Shown one piece after another: positions 1 through 7,718 of a stretch of DNA of 26,099 nt. The position numbers were made by a program, and so were the translations under genes. Location of the stretch: the NCBI GenBank assembly GCA_946480825.1, contig CAMLLG010000054.1, positions 1 to 26,099 on the forward strand. The letters run 5' to 3'. Under the pieces are notes generated by a model. The model was not told where the DNA came from and made no database searches. It saw only the letters and a list, made by a program, of their open reading frames with translations. Origin of the DNA: an uncultured Lysobacteraceae bacterium (lineage in GTDB: Bacteria; Pseudomonadota; Gammaproteobacteria; Xanthomonadales; Xanthomonadaceae). Positions within the stretch are counted from its first letter, which is position 1. Every line of letters begins with the position of its first letter.

Positions 1-721
1 AACCGCCCTCGCCGGCGGCGCTGACGCCGAGGTCGAGGAACTTGCCGCCCAGCGATTCGATCTGTTCGCGGGTCTCCGGGCGCACGTCGAAGCCTTCGAC
101 CTGCGCGCCGAGGCGCTTGGCGGTGGCGATCGCCTGCAGGCCGGCCACGCCGGCGCCGATCACCAGCACCTTCGACGGGCGGATGGTGCCCGCGGCGGTG
201 GTGAGCATCGGGAAGAATTTCGGCGCCAGCTGCGCCGCGATCAGCATCGCCTTGTAGCCGGCCATGCCGGCCTGCGAGCTGAGAATGTCCATGGCCTGGG
301 CGCGGGTGGTACGCGGCAGGCGTTCCAACGGAAAGGCGACGATGCCGCGGGCCTGGATGGCGTCGCCGCGGGCGGCATCGCCCTGCGGTTGCAGCATGCC
401 GACGAGCACCGCGCCCGGTTTCATCGTAGCGATGACCTCGGCCGGCGGCGGCTGCACGCAGACCAGAATGTCGGCGCTGCCGAGCACCGCGTCCGCAGTG
501 TCGTGGATGTCGGCGCCGGCATCGGCGTAGGCGGCATCCGATGCGTGCGCGCCGGCGCCGAGACCGCGTTCGATCCGCACCGATGCGCCTGCGGCGACGA
601 GCTTTTTGCAGGTTTCCGGGGTCAGCGCCACGCGCCGTTCGCCGGATGCGGATTCGCGCACCGCACCGATGATCACTTTCGTCGCCGTCGTCTGCGTCGC
701 TTCTTCCGCAGTGTCCGTCAT
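1..721 (-). CDS. pntA: NAD(P) transhydrogenase subunit alpha, N-terminal part (cut by window edge)
   Basis: The first 240 residues are present; the 3' end lies left of the window. The enzyme couples hydride transfer between NADH and NADP+ to proton movement across the inner membrane; this part is the cytoplasmic NAD(H)-binding domain I. The translation starts MTDTAEEATQ and contains the alanine-dehydrogenase-like N-terminal half with VRES and RRVALTPET, a Ser-Ser-Gln segment (MDILSSQAGMAGYKA) and the Rossmann motif VLVIGAGVAGLQAIATAKRL near residues 190-210, all typical of PntAA. The start at 721 is preceded by a strong GGAGG ribosome-binding site. Whether alpha is split (pntAA/pntAB) cannot be seen here. 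The partner genes should lie to the left. Confidence 0.93.
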   Translation of the reverse strand, partial: MTDTAEEATQTTATKVIIGAVRESASGERRVALTPETCKKLVAAGASVRIERGLGAGAHASDAAYADAGADIHDTADAVLGSADILVCVQPPPAEVIATMKPGAVLVGMLQPQGDAARGDAIQARGIVAFPLERLPRTTRAQAMDILSSQAGMAGYKAMLIAAQLAPKFFPMLTTAAGTIRPSKVLVIGAGVAGLQAIATAKRLGAQVEGFDVRPETREQIESLGGKFLDLGVSAAGEGG

Positions 722-757
722 TGTCTGCCTCCCCATCGCTTCGACCCGGTTGCCGGC

Positions 758-763
758 ATCCTA
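758..763 (-). promoter_or_regulatory. Possible -10 element for pntA
   Basis: On the minus strand, TAGGAT (4 of 6 matches to TATAAT) lies 37 bases upstream of the pntA start codon. I see no good -35 hexamer at 16-18 bases, so this is a weak prediction. Confidence 0.25.
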
Positions 764-860
764 GCAGGTGCGCGCCGGTCGATGATGGCACCGCGTGAGA
801 CGGATGGGATCGAGCTTTGGATTGATCCCTCCATCTTCATCAAGCCGGTCCCGGCAAGCC

Positions 861-933
861 GCAGGAGCGACGCGAGTCGCGACGGGTTGCGAGAAGAGAA
901 TCCGCCGACGGCCGCGACTCGCGCCGCTCCTGC
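861..933. repeat. REP-like inverted pair (family A, GCAGGAGCG)
   Basis: The left unit (861-883) begins GCAGGAGCGACGCGAGTCGC. The right unit (911-933) is its inverted copy, matching at 21 of 23 positions once reverse-complemented. Each unit contains its own short palindrome (GCGAGTCGC-like). The paired layout with about 27 bases between units fits a REPIN, the doublet form of repetitive extragenic palindromes spread by RAYT transposases. The near-identical (T)GTAGGAGCG repeat is, from memory, abundant in xanthomonads. Confidence 0.75.
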
Positions 934-978
934 AGGCGCTTCGGTGAGAGGCATGGCGCGTGAGGCCGCAAACGAAAG

Positions 979-1006
979 CGGCCGCCGACGGAGACGTCGG
1001 CGGCCG
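979..1006 (-). terminator. Hairpin terminator downstream of DUF1631 gene
   Basis: A perfect 12-base stem (CGGCCGCCGACG / CGTCGGCGGCCG) with a four-base GAGA loop lies 31 bases past the DUF1631 stop. On the minus strand it is followed by CTTTCGTTTG, a weak T-rich run, so Rho-independent termination of the leftward gene is likely. Confidence 0.65.
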
Positions 1007-1036
1007 TGGAGAACGACGTTCCGCGGATGGTCGCGA

Positions 1037-3370
1037 TCAGGACGCGGCGGCGCGGGTCTGACCGAGTTGCTGCCACATGTCGCGCATCGCTTCGTCGAAC
1101 GGGGCTTCGGACGAGCGCAGCGCGACCCGGCCCTTCGCGACCAGCGCCGCCAGTTCTTCCGGCGATACCACCAGCTTGCGCATGCCGCGGCGGTTGACGA
1201 TGAGGAAACGCGAGGTGAGCGGACTGACCCAGGCGATGCGGGCGGCGCTCTCGCGGCCGTCGTCTTCGATCAGGCGCAGGCTCTGGCCGACGCGCAGGCG
1301 ACGCATCCGCGCGGCCATCGAGGGATCGTGCTCGAAGCCATCGTTGCCGCCGACCACGCGCAGGCCACCCCAGTTCGCGGCGTCGCTGGCCTCGACCGCA
1401 GCCTCTTCCACCAGCACCGGATGCAGCATGCGCGGCTGATCGGGGAACGCCAGCGCGGTCACGATCTTCGCCAGCGAATCGCGCGCGGCCGTGGCGTCGA
1501 GGCCACAGCTCGCGTAACAGCGACCAAGGGGGCCCTGCAGCTCGAGAATCTTGTCGGCGACGCGGCCACCTTCGCAGCGGGACGCGTCGAGATCCGCCTG
1601 GATCAGCCCGTCGCCGATCGACAGCGCGGACAGGTACTGGGCGGAACTCGGACCTTCGCGCAGCCACGTCTGCACCAGGTGATGGCGCCAGTGGCCGGTC
1701 AGGAATTCGGCGATGCCGATGGTCAGCGGGCGATGGCCGAGACGCGACACCAGCAGTTCGTCGACCGCACGGCGGGCATGCAGCAGACGTTCGCGGCCGC
1801 TGACGGCCTCGGCGGCGCGCTGCTCGGCGACATCGCGCATTTTCTTCTGCTGGTCGAGATGGTCGCGCAGTTCGCTGGCGGCCATTTCGAAGATGGCCTT
1901 GTCGTCGCGATAGTCTTCGACCACGCGATCCACCGCCAGCTCGGCGTGGGTCAGGGTCTGCTGATCCTGCGGCGACTCGCCGGTGTTGCCGTCGCAGGCC
2001 TCGCTCAGCGCTTCCAGCAGCTTGCGGCCGGGATGGGCGCGCTGATCGAACAGACTGTCGTCGCTGAGCGCGAGCTTCAGATACGGCGCCACCAGCCTGC
2101 CGTAGAGCGCGCGCGAGCGGGTCATCGCGGCATGGCTGTGGGCGAGGGTCTGCAGCAGAATGCCGACGAGATCGATGGCGTCTTCGTCGATTTCATTGAA
2201 GCGGGTCTGGGTCGGATCGAGCCCGAGCTGACGCGAGCCGGTGACGATCTGGTCGCGGATGACGGCCGACAGCGGGCGGCTGTCGTCGCCGGTCAGCGCG
2301 CGGACGTAAGGCGCCGGATCGTCGCCCTGCAGCATCGATGCGATGCCCAGCAGTTCCTGCGGCGCGAGCACGCGGACCCCCGCGAGCGCAGCGGAAGACG
2401 GCGGCGCGGAACCGCGGCGGAGCACGCTCTGGCGCCAGGCGCGCAGCTGGTGATGCACGGTTTCGCGGTAACGCAGCGGACGGCCACCGTCAGACAGCAT
2501 GCCGCCGGAGCCATGGTCGCCACCGGCCATGGGCTGACCGGCCATGCTCTGACCACCCACGCCCTGCTGGCCGCCCTGATACCCCCAGGGCGTCTGCGGC
2601 TGCGGCTGACCGGGGAAGGCGCCCTGCTGCGGGCGGTTTTCGACCAACCCGCCATCGGGCAACCAACCGGAGGACTGCGGCTGCGGTGCGGTCGCCTGCG
2701 GCGGGATCGGCATCTCGCGCGGGGAGAAGCCGCTTTCGAGCGCCGCGTTGGTCTTGGAGTACAGCTCGACGAGCGCCTTCGAGAGCCGCTTTTCGAGCTG
2801 GAGGAAGATCAACCGACGCAGTTCGGGGGTGAGGTCGTCCTCGCTGAACAACTTGACGAACGCCTGCACCGGAACGTCGGGACGCAGCGGATTGGTCTCG
2901 GGCGCTTGCCGCGGCAGACCGAGCGCGGTGGCCAGCGCATCGAGCCGCTCGTGCAGCATGTGCAGCGGGTGCATCAGCTGGTGTTCCAGCAGTTCCACGA
3001 TCTGCTGGCCGGAAAGATGGATTTCGAGCTGGGCCTCGGACATCAGGCTCAGGCTCTTGTTGTCGACGCCGCGGGGGCGCGGATTGCGCCAGCGGTCGAA
3101 GGCGCCTTCCAGGGATTCGCGATAGCGGTTCGCCAGTTCCAGGGCGCGCTGGTTCAGCAGGCGGATCGCCAGACGGTCGTCGTAGATCGCGCGGTTGTCG
3201 TGGCTGGCGATCGCGGCGAGACGGACCTGCTCCTCGATGTCGCCCCAGAAGCCGGCGAGCACGCCCGACAGCGCCGTCACGGCGTCGCGACGGACGGACT
3301 CGAAGACCTTTTCGGCACTCGGAGGGGCCGAGGGCGAGCGACCCGGGAAAAACCGGCTGTTGTCGTCCAT
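1037..3370 (-). CDS. DUF1631 family protein (paralogue 1)
   Basis: A 777-residue cytoplasmic protein of unknown biochemical function, assigned to DUF1631 by its overall pattern. An alpha-helical N-terminal part is followed by a Gly/Gln/Pro-rich linker near residues 225-300, a second helical part with IDLVGILLQTL and a DDSLFDQRAHPGRKLL motif, a charged coiled stretch (REL-DHLDQQKKM), and a small C-terminal domain near residues 690-755 with WVSPLTSRFLIVNRRGMRK. The same landmarks appear in the 20659-23307 protein, so the two are paralogues. I chose ATG 3370 because further upstream the frame runs through the divergent nitroreductase promoter region. The C-terminal domain looks like a small beta-barrel, possibly PilZ-like; this is inference. 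Confidence 0.85.
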   Translation of the reverse strand: MDDNSRFFPGRSPSAPPSAEKVFESVRRDAVTALSGVLAGFWGDIEEQVRLAAIASHDNRAIYDDRLAIRLLNQRALELANRYRESLEGAFDRWRNPRPRGVDNKSLSLMSEAQLEIHLSGQQIVELLEHQLMHPLHMLHERLDALATALGLPRQAPETNPLRPDVPVQAFVKLFSEDDLTPELRRLIFLQLEKRLSKALVELYSKTNAALESGFSPREMPIPPQATAPQPQSSGWLPDGGLVENRPQQGAFPGQPQPQTPWGYQGGQQGVGGQSMAGQPMAGGDHGSGGMLSDGGRPLRYRETVHHQLRAWRQSVLRRGSAPPSSAALAGVRVLAPQELLGIASMLQGDDPAPYVRALTGDDSRPLSAVIRDQIVTGSRQLGLDPTQTRFNEIDEDAIDLVGILLQTLAHSHAAMTRSRALYGRLVAPYLKLALSDDSLFDQRAHPGRKLLEALSEACDGNTGESPQDQQTLTHAELAVDRVVEDYRDDKAIFEMAASELRDHLDQQKKMRDVAEQRAAEAVSGRERLLHARRAVDELLVSRLGHRPLTIGIAEFLTGHWRHHLVQTWLREGPSSAQYLSALSIGDGLIQADLDASRCEGGRVADKILELQGPLGRCYASCGLDATAARDSLAKIVTALAFPDQPRMLHPVLVEEAAVEASDAANWGGLRVVGGNDGFEHDPSMAARMRRLRVGQSLRLIEDDGRESAARIAWVSPLTSRFLIVNRRGMRKLVVSPEELAALVAKGRVALRSSEAPFDEAMRDMWQQLGQTRAAAS

Positions 3371-3498
3371 TGTGTTCGCGTCGAGGAAAGTTTCGGGGGA
3401 GATTTCGGGGACAATGCGGACCTTCGTTCCCGTGTCGCTAAGATCATTCAAACCATACCGGCCAGTCTGTGAACTCACTCTCAAATCATCTACCCGGA

Positions 3499-4062
3499 AT
3501 GTTGCAAATCCTGGACGCCCGGCGCTCGGTGCCGAGCCGACAGCTTGGGGCGCCGGGCCCCGATCACCCCACTCTGTTGCGGATTTTGCGGTCGGCGGTG
3601 CGGGTGCCGGACCACGGCAAGCGCGTCCCCTTCCGCTTTCTGCGAATAGAAGGCGACAGCCGTCACAGTCTCGGCGCAAAACTCGCCGCCCGCAGCCGCG
3701 CACGCGACCCGGACGCCTCGGACAGCGTGATCGAAAAGGACCGCCTGCGCTTCTCGTTCGCGCCGACGATCGTGACTGTCATCGCAAAAATTGGCGACGA
3801 CCCGAAGATTCCCGTACAGGAACGCCTGCTGACGGCCGGATGCGTCTGCTTCGCCCTGCTCCAGTCCGCGCAGGCGCTGGGCTTCGGCGCGCAGTGGCTC
3901 ACCGGTTGGGCCGCCTACGATCCCGAGATCCGGTCGCTGCTCGGCATCGGCGAGGACGAGGTCATCGCCGGCTTCATCCACATCGGCACCGCACAGGGCG
4001 AAACGCCGGAGCGGGAGCGCCCGGATGCCGCCGCACTGCTCGACGACTGGACACCGGCATGA
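3499..4062 (+). CDS. YdjA-like nitroreductase family protein
   Basis: An FMN-dependent NAD(P)H oxidoreductase of the nitroreductase superfamily; the physiological substrate is unknown. The protein (187 residues) matches E. coli YdjA from memory in its pattern: MLQILDARRSVPSR at the N-terminus, a VRVPDHGKRVPFRFLRIEG segment binding the flavin, a central KIPVQERLLTAGCVCFALLQ helix, and GFIHIGTAQGE near the C-terminus. The ATG at 3499 is preferred because it aligns with the usual start of the family. A GTG at 3469 would add 10 residues, and neither start has a strong ribosome-binding site. The stop overlaps the next gene's start (ATGA), so the two are probably co-transcribed. Its start faces the DUF1631 gene across a short divergent region. 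Confidence 0.88.
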   Translation: MLQILDARRSVPSRQLGAPGPDHPTLLRILRSAVRVPDHGKRVPFRFLRIEGDSRHSLGAKLAARSRARDPDASDSVIEKDRLRFSFAPTIVTVIAKIGDDPKIPVQERLLTAGCVCFALLQSAQALGFGAQWLTGWAAYDPEIRSLLGIGEDEVIAGFIHIGTAQGETPERERPDAAALLDDWTPA

Positions 4063-5063
4063 ACCACGACACCCGCGGCCTCGCCGAAGACGACATCCTC
4101 GATCGCGACCTCGCGCCGCAGGCGAGGCACGCCGCGGAACCGCCGCCGATCTATCTGATCGACGCCAGCATCTACGTCTTCCGCGCCTGGCACACGATGC
4201 CGGACGAATTCCGCGATACCGAGGGCTGGCCGACCAACGCGGTGCATGGCTTCGCGCGCTTCCTGCTCGACGTGCTCGAACGCGAGCGCCCGAGGCACAT
4301 CGCGGTCGCGTTCGACGAAGCGCTGGATTCCTGCTTCCGCAACCGGCTCTACCCGGCCTACAAGGCGAACCGCGATCCGGCGCCCGACGAGCTGAAGCGG
4401 CAATTCGCGCACTGCAAGGCGCTGTGCGCGGCGCTGGGACTGGCCGTGCTCGGCCATCACGATTACGAGGCGGACGACCTCATCGGCAGCGCACTGCGGC
4501 ATGCGCGCGGCGCCGGGCATCGCGGCATCATCCTGTCCGCCGACAAGGATCTGTCGCAATTGCTGCACATCGGCGACGAACAGTGGGACTACGCCCGCAA
4601 TCAGCGCTGGGGCGTGCATGGCGTGAAGGCGCGGCACGGCGTGGACGCGCACCAGATCGCCGATTACCTCGCGCTCAGCGGCGACGCGGTGGACAACATC
4701 CCCGGCGTGCCCGGCATCGGCGCCAAGACCGCGGCGGTGCTGCTGGCGCATTTCGGCGATCTCGACAGCCTGCTGGCGCGGATCGACGAAGTGCAGTTCC
4801 TGCGTTTCCGCGGCGCGGCGCAGGCCGCGGCGAAACTGCGCGAGCATCGCGACAACGCGCGGCTGTTCCGGCAGCTCACCACCATCGCCTGCGATGCGCC
4901 GCTGGGCGATGGCGTGCCGCGCTTCAATCGCGGGAACGCGGAGCCGGCCTCGCTGGGCGCGCTGTGCGACACGCTGCGCTTCGGGCCGATGACCCGCCGA
5001 CGCGTCTACACGGCGGGCGGGCTGGATTTTTCCGCGCATGCGCCGCAGAGCGGCGACGCATGA
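4059..5063 (+). CDS. Stand-alone 5'-3' exonuclease (flap/ExoIX-like, PolA N-domain family)
   Basis: A 334-residue member of the 5'-nuclease family that forms the N-terminal domain of DNA polymerase I and includes E. coli Xni. The metal-binding acidic residues are present: D35 (YLIDAS), D86 (VAFDEA), the E137-D140 cluster (EADDLI), D162/D164 (SADKDLSQLL) and D209/D212 (SGDAVDNIPGVPGIG). The helix-hairpin-helix DNA-binding loop follows as GVPGIGAKTA (216-225). The conserved Tyr/Arg arch (RNRLYPAYKANRD) is intact, so the protein should be catalytically active in flap or RNA-primer removal. It is longer than Xni (about 250 residues), with a 30-residue N-terminal and a C-terminal extension. It overlaps the nitroreductase stop by four bases and is followed by a hairpin. 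Confidence 0.92.
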   Translation: MNHDTRGLAEDDILDRDLAPQARHAAEPPPIYLIDASIYVFRAWHTMPDEFRDTEGWPTNAVHGFARFLLDVLERERPRHIAVAFDEALDSCFRNRLYPAYKANRDPAPDELKRQFAHCKALCAALGLAVLGHHDYEADDLIGSALRHARGAGHRGIILSADKDLSQLLHIGDEQWDYARNQRWGVHGVKARHGVDAHQIADYLALSGDAVDNIPGVPGIGAKTAAVLLAHFGDLDSLLARIDEVQFLRFRGAAQAAAKLREHRDNARLFRQLTTIACDAPLGDGVPRFNRGNAEPASLGALCDTLRFGPMTRRRVYTAGGLDFSAHAPQSGDA

Positions 5064-5089
5064 TGCATTGGACATGATTCATTGACCCG

Positions 5090-5115
5090 GTAGAGCGGGC
5101 TTGAGCCCGCTCTAC
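5090..5115. repeat. Single REP-like hairpin (family B, GTAGAGCGGGCTT)
   Basis: A near-perfect 26-base palindrome has 11-base arms GTAGAGCGGGC / GCCCGCTCTAC around a TTGA loop. The arm matches the units of the inverted pair at 5692-5771. It begins with GTAG, the head tetranucleotide of SMAG/REP elements. It lies between the exonuclease stop and the NUDIX start and could also stop or stabilise the upstream transcript, though it has no T-run. Confidence 0.75.
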
Positions 5116-5138
5116 CGAAATACGATTCCGAGGCCCGA

Positions 5139-5684
5139 ATGACCGAACACGACGAAACGCTGTACGAAGGCAAATGGCTGCGCATGAAGCGCCGCGGCAC
5201 CTGGGAATACTGCGAACGCAGCCACGGTACCAGCGGCATGGCGGTCATCATCGTCGCGGTGACGCCACAGGATGAGGTGCTGTTCGTCGAGCAATACCGG
5301 ATACCGCTGGGCGCGCGCACGATCGAGATGCCCGCCGGCCTCGTCGGCGACGATCATGCCCACGACACCCTGCAGGATGCCGCCCGTCGCGAACTGGTCG
5401 AGGAAACCGGCTGGCATCCGAATCGCGTCGACGTGCTGCTGATCGGGCCGACGTCCTCCGGCATGAGCAACGAACGCATCGCCTTCGTCCGCGCACGCGA
5501 CCTGGAGAAGGTCGGCGACGGCGGCGGCGTCGACAACGAGGACATCATCGTGCATGCGGTGCCGCGCGCGCAGGCGCCGGCCTGGCTCATGCAGAAGCAG
5601 CGCGAAGGCTACGAACTCGACCTCAAACTCTGGGGCGGGCTGTGGATGATCGAACACAATCCGGATGGGTCGAAAGCCGATTGA
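5139..5684 (+). CDS. NUDIX hydrolase (ADP-ribose pyrophosphatase-like)
   Basis: A 181-residue NUDIX-fold pyrophosphohydrolase, likely acting on ADP-ribose or a related nucleoside diphosphate-X in the cytoplasm. The Nudix box spans residues 70-92 (G70-x5-D76-x7-RELVEETGW); the usual Glu at position 76 is Asp. The catalytic RE-x2-EE core (R84, E85, E88, E89) is intact. The upstream segment with VLFVEQYRIPLGARTIEMPAG is typical of the ADP-ribose/NudE/NudF group. The start ATG 5139 has a modest GAGG seven bases upstream. The gene stands alone between two REP-like elements. The exact substrate cannot be told from sequence. Confidence 0.9.
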   Translation: MTEHDETLYEGKWLRMKRRGTWEYCERSHGTSGMAVIIVAVTPQDEVLFVEQYRIPLGARTIEMPAGLVGDDHAHDTLQDAARRELVEETGWHPNRVDVLLIGPTSSGMSNERIAFVRARDLEKVGDGGGVDNEDIIVHAVPRAQAPAWLMQKQREGYELDLKLWGGLWMIEHNPDGSKAD

Positions 5685-5691
5685 GCGCTTG

Positions 5692-5771
5692 GTAAAGCCG
5701 GCTTCAGCCCGCTGCGCTCGCACGGAGAATCCGCTCTCGCAACAACGGCAGCGGGCTGAAGCCCGCTCTAC
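5692..5771. repeat. REP-like inverted pair (family B)
   Basis: Two 24-base units face each other: 5692-5715 (GTAAAGCCGGCTTCAGCCCG...) and the inverted copy at 5748-5771. They match at 22 of 24 positions after reverse complementing. Both outer ends carry the GTA(A/G) head. The pair fills the gap between the convergent NUDIX and pepP genes and is the REPIN form of the single hairpin at 5090-5115. Confidence 0.8.
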
Positions 5772-5785
5772 GGCGAACCTGAAGT

Positions 5786-7108
5786 TCAGGCGTCCGCCAT
5801 GAACGCCTCGATCTCGTCCGCGCTGCGGGCGAGCTTGTCGGTCAGCACCTTATGGCCGTCCCTGGTGACGAGGATGTCGTCCTCGGTACGGATGCCGATG
5901 CCGCGCCATTTTTCGTGCACGGTCCTGTCGTCGGCCGAAATGTAGAGACCGGGTTCGATCGTGAACACCATGCCCGGTTCGAGCAGGCGCGATTCGCCGT
6001 CGAGGCGGTATTCGCCGACATCGTGCACATCCAGACCCAGCCAGTGGCCGGTCTTGTGGCGGTAGAAACGCTTGTAATGACCCTCGGCGATGTTCTTCTC
6101 CAGCCCGCCCTTGAGCAGCCCGAGCTTCAGCAGACCTTCGGTGAGAGTTTCCACCGCCGCGATGTGGCCGGCTTCGTAGGGCACGCCGGGCTGCGCCTGC
6201 GCCAGCGCCGCGCGCTGCGCTTCGCCGACCAGATCGTGCAGCGCGCGCTGTTCCTTCGTGAAGCGGCCGCTCACCGGAAAGGTGCGGGTGATGTCCGCGG
6301 CATACCCGCGGTACTCGGCGCCGGCGTCGATGAGCACCAGCGCGCCGTCGGCCGCCTGCACGTTGTTGGCGCGGTAATGCAGCACGCAGCCATTGGCGCC
6401 GGCACCGACGATGCTGGCGTAGGCCGGCTCGGCGTCGTGGCGGCGGAACACGCGTTCGAGTTCGGCCTGCAGCTCGTATTCGTGGATGCCCGGCTTCGCC
6501 GCGTGCATCGCGGCGCGATGTGCCTCGATGCTGATGTCGGCGGCGCGCTGCATCAGCTTCAGTTCCTCGCGATCCTTGAACAGTCGCATCTCGTCGAGCA
6601 GATGGCCGAGTTCGAGGAATTCGTGCGGCGGCTGCGCGCCCATCCGCACCTGCGCACGCACCCGGTTGAGCCAGCCGATGAGCTTGAGGTCGAAATCGGT
6701 ATCGCGGCCGAAGTGGTAGTAGACGCGGCTGCGGCCTTCGAGCAGGCCGGGCAGGATCTCGTCGAGATCGTCGATCGGATAAGCGTCGTCCATGCCGAGC
6801 GCGTCGACCGCGCCCTCCGGGCCGATGCGCGGGCCATCCCAGCCTTCGCGCTCGGGGTCGCGCTCGCGGCAGAACAGCAGGGCCTCGCCGTGGCGACGCC
6901 CCGGAATCAGCACCAGCACCGCTTCGGGCTCGGCGAAACCGCAGAGGTACCAGAGGTCGGAATCCTGCCGGTACGGGTAGTGGGTATCGCGACTGCGGAT
7001 GCGCTCCGGCGCCGACGGGATCACCACGATGGCGTCGTCGCCGGCCATCCGCATCAATTGGCGACGGCGGCGGGCGTAGGTCTGCGCGGAGATTCCGGTG
7101 TGTGTCAT
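5786..7108 (-). CDS. pepP: Xaa-Pro aminopeptidase
   Basis: Aminopeptidase P (M24B) removes N-terminal residues that precede proline. The length (440) is nearly that of E. coli PepP (441). The N-terminal creatinase-like domain with RDTHYPYRQDSDLWYLCGF leads into the pita-bread catalytic domain. The five dinuclear-metal ligands are visible: D261 (LIDAGAEY), D272 (ADITRTF), H355 (KTGHWLGLDVHD), E385 (FTIEPGLY) and E409 (IRTEDDILVT). It lies 49 bases after ygfB on the same strand, the usual ygfB-pepP order. In enterobacteria ubiH follows, but here the next gene is a convergent NUDIX gene beyond a REP pair. Confidence 0.96.
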   Translation of the reverse strand: MTHTGISAQTYARRRRQLMRMAGDDAIVVIPSAPERIRSRDTHYPYRQDSDLWYLCGFAEPEAVLVLIPGRRHGEALLFCRERDPEREGWDGPRIGPEGAVDALGMDDAYPIDDLDEILPGLLEGRSRVYYHFGRDTDFDLKLIGWLNRVRAQVRMGAQPPHEFLELGHLLDEMRLFKDREELKLMQRAADISIEAHRAAMHAAKPGIHEYELQAELERVFRRHDAEPAYASIVGAGANGCVLHYRANNVQAADGALVLIDAGAEYRGYAADITRTFPVSGRFTKEQRALHDLVGEAQRAALAQAQPGVPYEAGHIAAVETLTEGLLKLGLLKGGLEKNIAEGHYKRFYRHKTGHWLGLDVHDVGEYRLDGESRLLEPGMVFTIEPGLYISADDRTVHEKWRGIGIRTEDDILVTRDGHKVLTDKLARSADEIEAFMADA

Positions 7109-7157
7109 GCCTGTCCGAGTCGTGGCGATGCGGGGCGTGCGGTGGCGCGAAGCCGTT

Positions 7158-7718
7158 TCAGTGCAGTTGCCGACGGTGACGAGCCCCCATGGCGCAGTCG
7201 CCGTGGAGCAGCAGCGCGGCGACGCGCACGAACTCCTCGATCTCGGCCAGCGCGGCCTCGTCCTCTTCGTCGCCGTCTTCCTGCGGGCTGGCGGCGGCGA
7301 GCTTGGCGAGGTCGGTCAGCGCTTCGAGACTTTCCTCGGACAGCGGCGGCTGCGCACCGGCGGCCAGGCCGAATCCGCCGAGGAAACCGCGACACCAGTC
7401 GAACAGGCCGCTGCTGCGCTCTTCCAGCGAGGCTTCCTCGTCTGGCATGAGCAGGTCGAATTCGAAATCGCGATCTTCCATTTGCGCCACGCTGGCCGCG
7501 CGCAGCCGATCCAGCGGGCTGCCCGGCAGCGGCGGAGACACGCTGTCGTCGGCCAGGATCCGGGCCAGCCACTGCGGGGAATCGCCGCCGCCGCCGGCCA
7601 GCCAGCCGCAGAGCGCGCCGTGCAATTCGCAGGCGCCCACACCCAATCCCTGCGCGCGGGCCGCGTCTTCGATGTCGTCGACGGCGGGCAGGACCGGGCT
7701 GGGCTGGGCGGACATCAT
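7158..7718 (-). CDS. ygfB: UPF0149 family protein YgfB
   Basis: An acidic 186-residue all-helical protein of the YecA/YgfB (UPF0149) family. The N-terminal half carries the family pattern ELHGALCGWLAGGGGDS, the middle LFDWCRGFLGGFGLAAG, and the C-terminal half an acidic stretch (EDGDEEDEAALAEIEEFVRVAALLLHGD). YgfB homologues in Pseudomonas have been linked to regulation of a cell-wall amidase and beta-lactam resistance, but the role here is unknown. The gene precedes pepP as usual. Two adjacent ATGs (7718 and 7715) are possible starts. No membrane segment or signal peptide is seen. Confidence 0.92.
   Translation of the reverse strand: MMSAQPSPVLPAVDDIEDAARAQGLGVGACELHGALCGWLAGGGGDSPQWLARILADDSVSPPLPGSPLDRLRAASVAQMEDRDFEFDLLMPDEEASLEERSSGLFDWCRGFLGGFGLAAGAQPPLSEESLEALTDLAKLAAASPQEDGDEEDEAALAEIEEFVRVAALLLHGDCAMGARHRRQLH

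Larger units (their letters stand above)
722..1036. other. Intergenic region between pntA and DUF1631 gene
   Basis: This 315-base stretch holds no credible gene. From left to right it contains the pntA leader with a possible -10, an inverted pair of REP-like units (861-933), and a strong hairpin (979-1006) just past the DUF1631 stop. Reading frames that cross it are in-frame extensions of neighbouring genes or pass through the repeats. Confidence 0.7.

Noticed and set aside
861..933. The paired palindromic units as a CRISPR fragment
   Set aside because: Only two units, in inverted rather than direct orientation, with no spacer series or cas gene.
389..3472. Very long plus-strand frame opposite the DUF1631 and pntA genes
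   Set aside because: It is the antisense shadow of high-GC coding sequence; its product is Arg/Gln/His-rich with no recognisable motif, while the minus-strand frames match known families.
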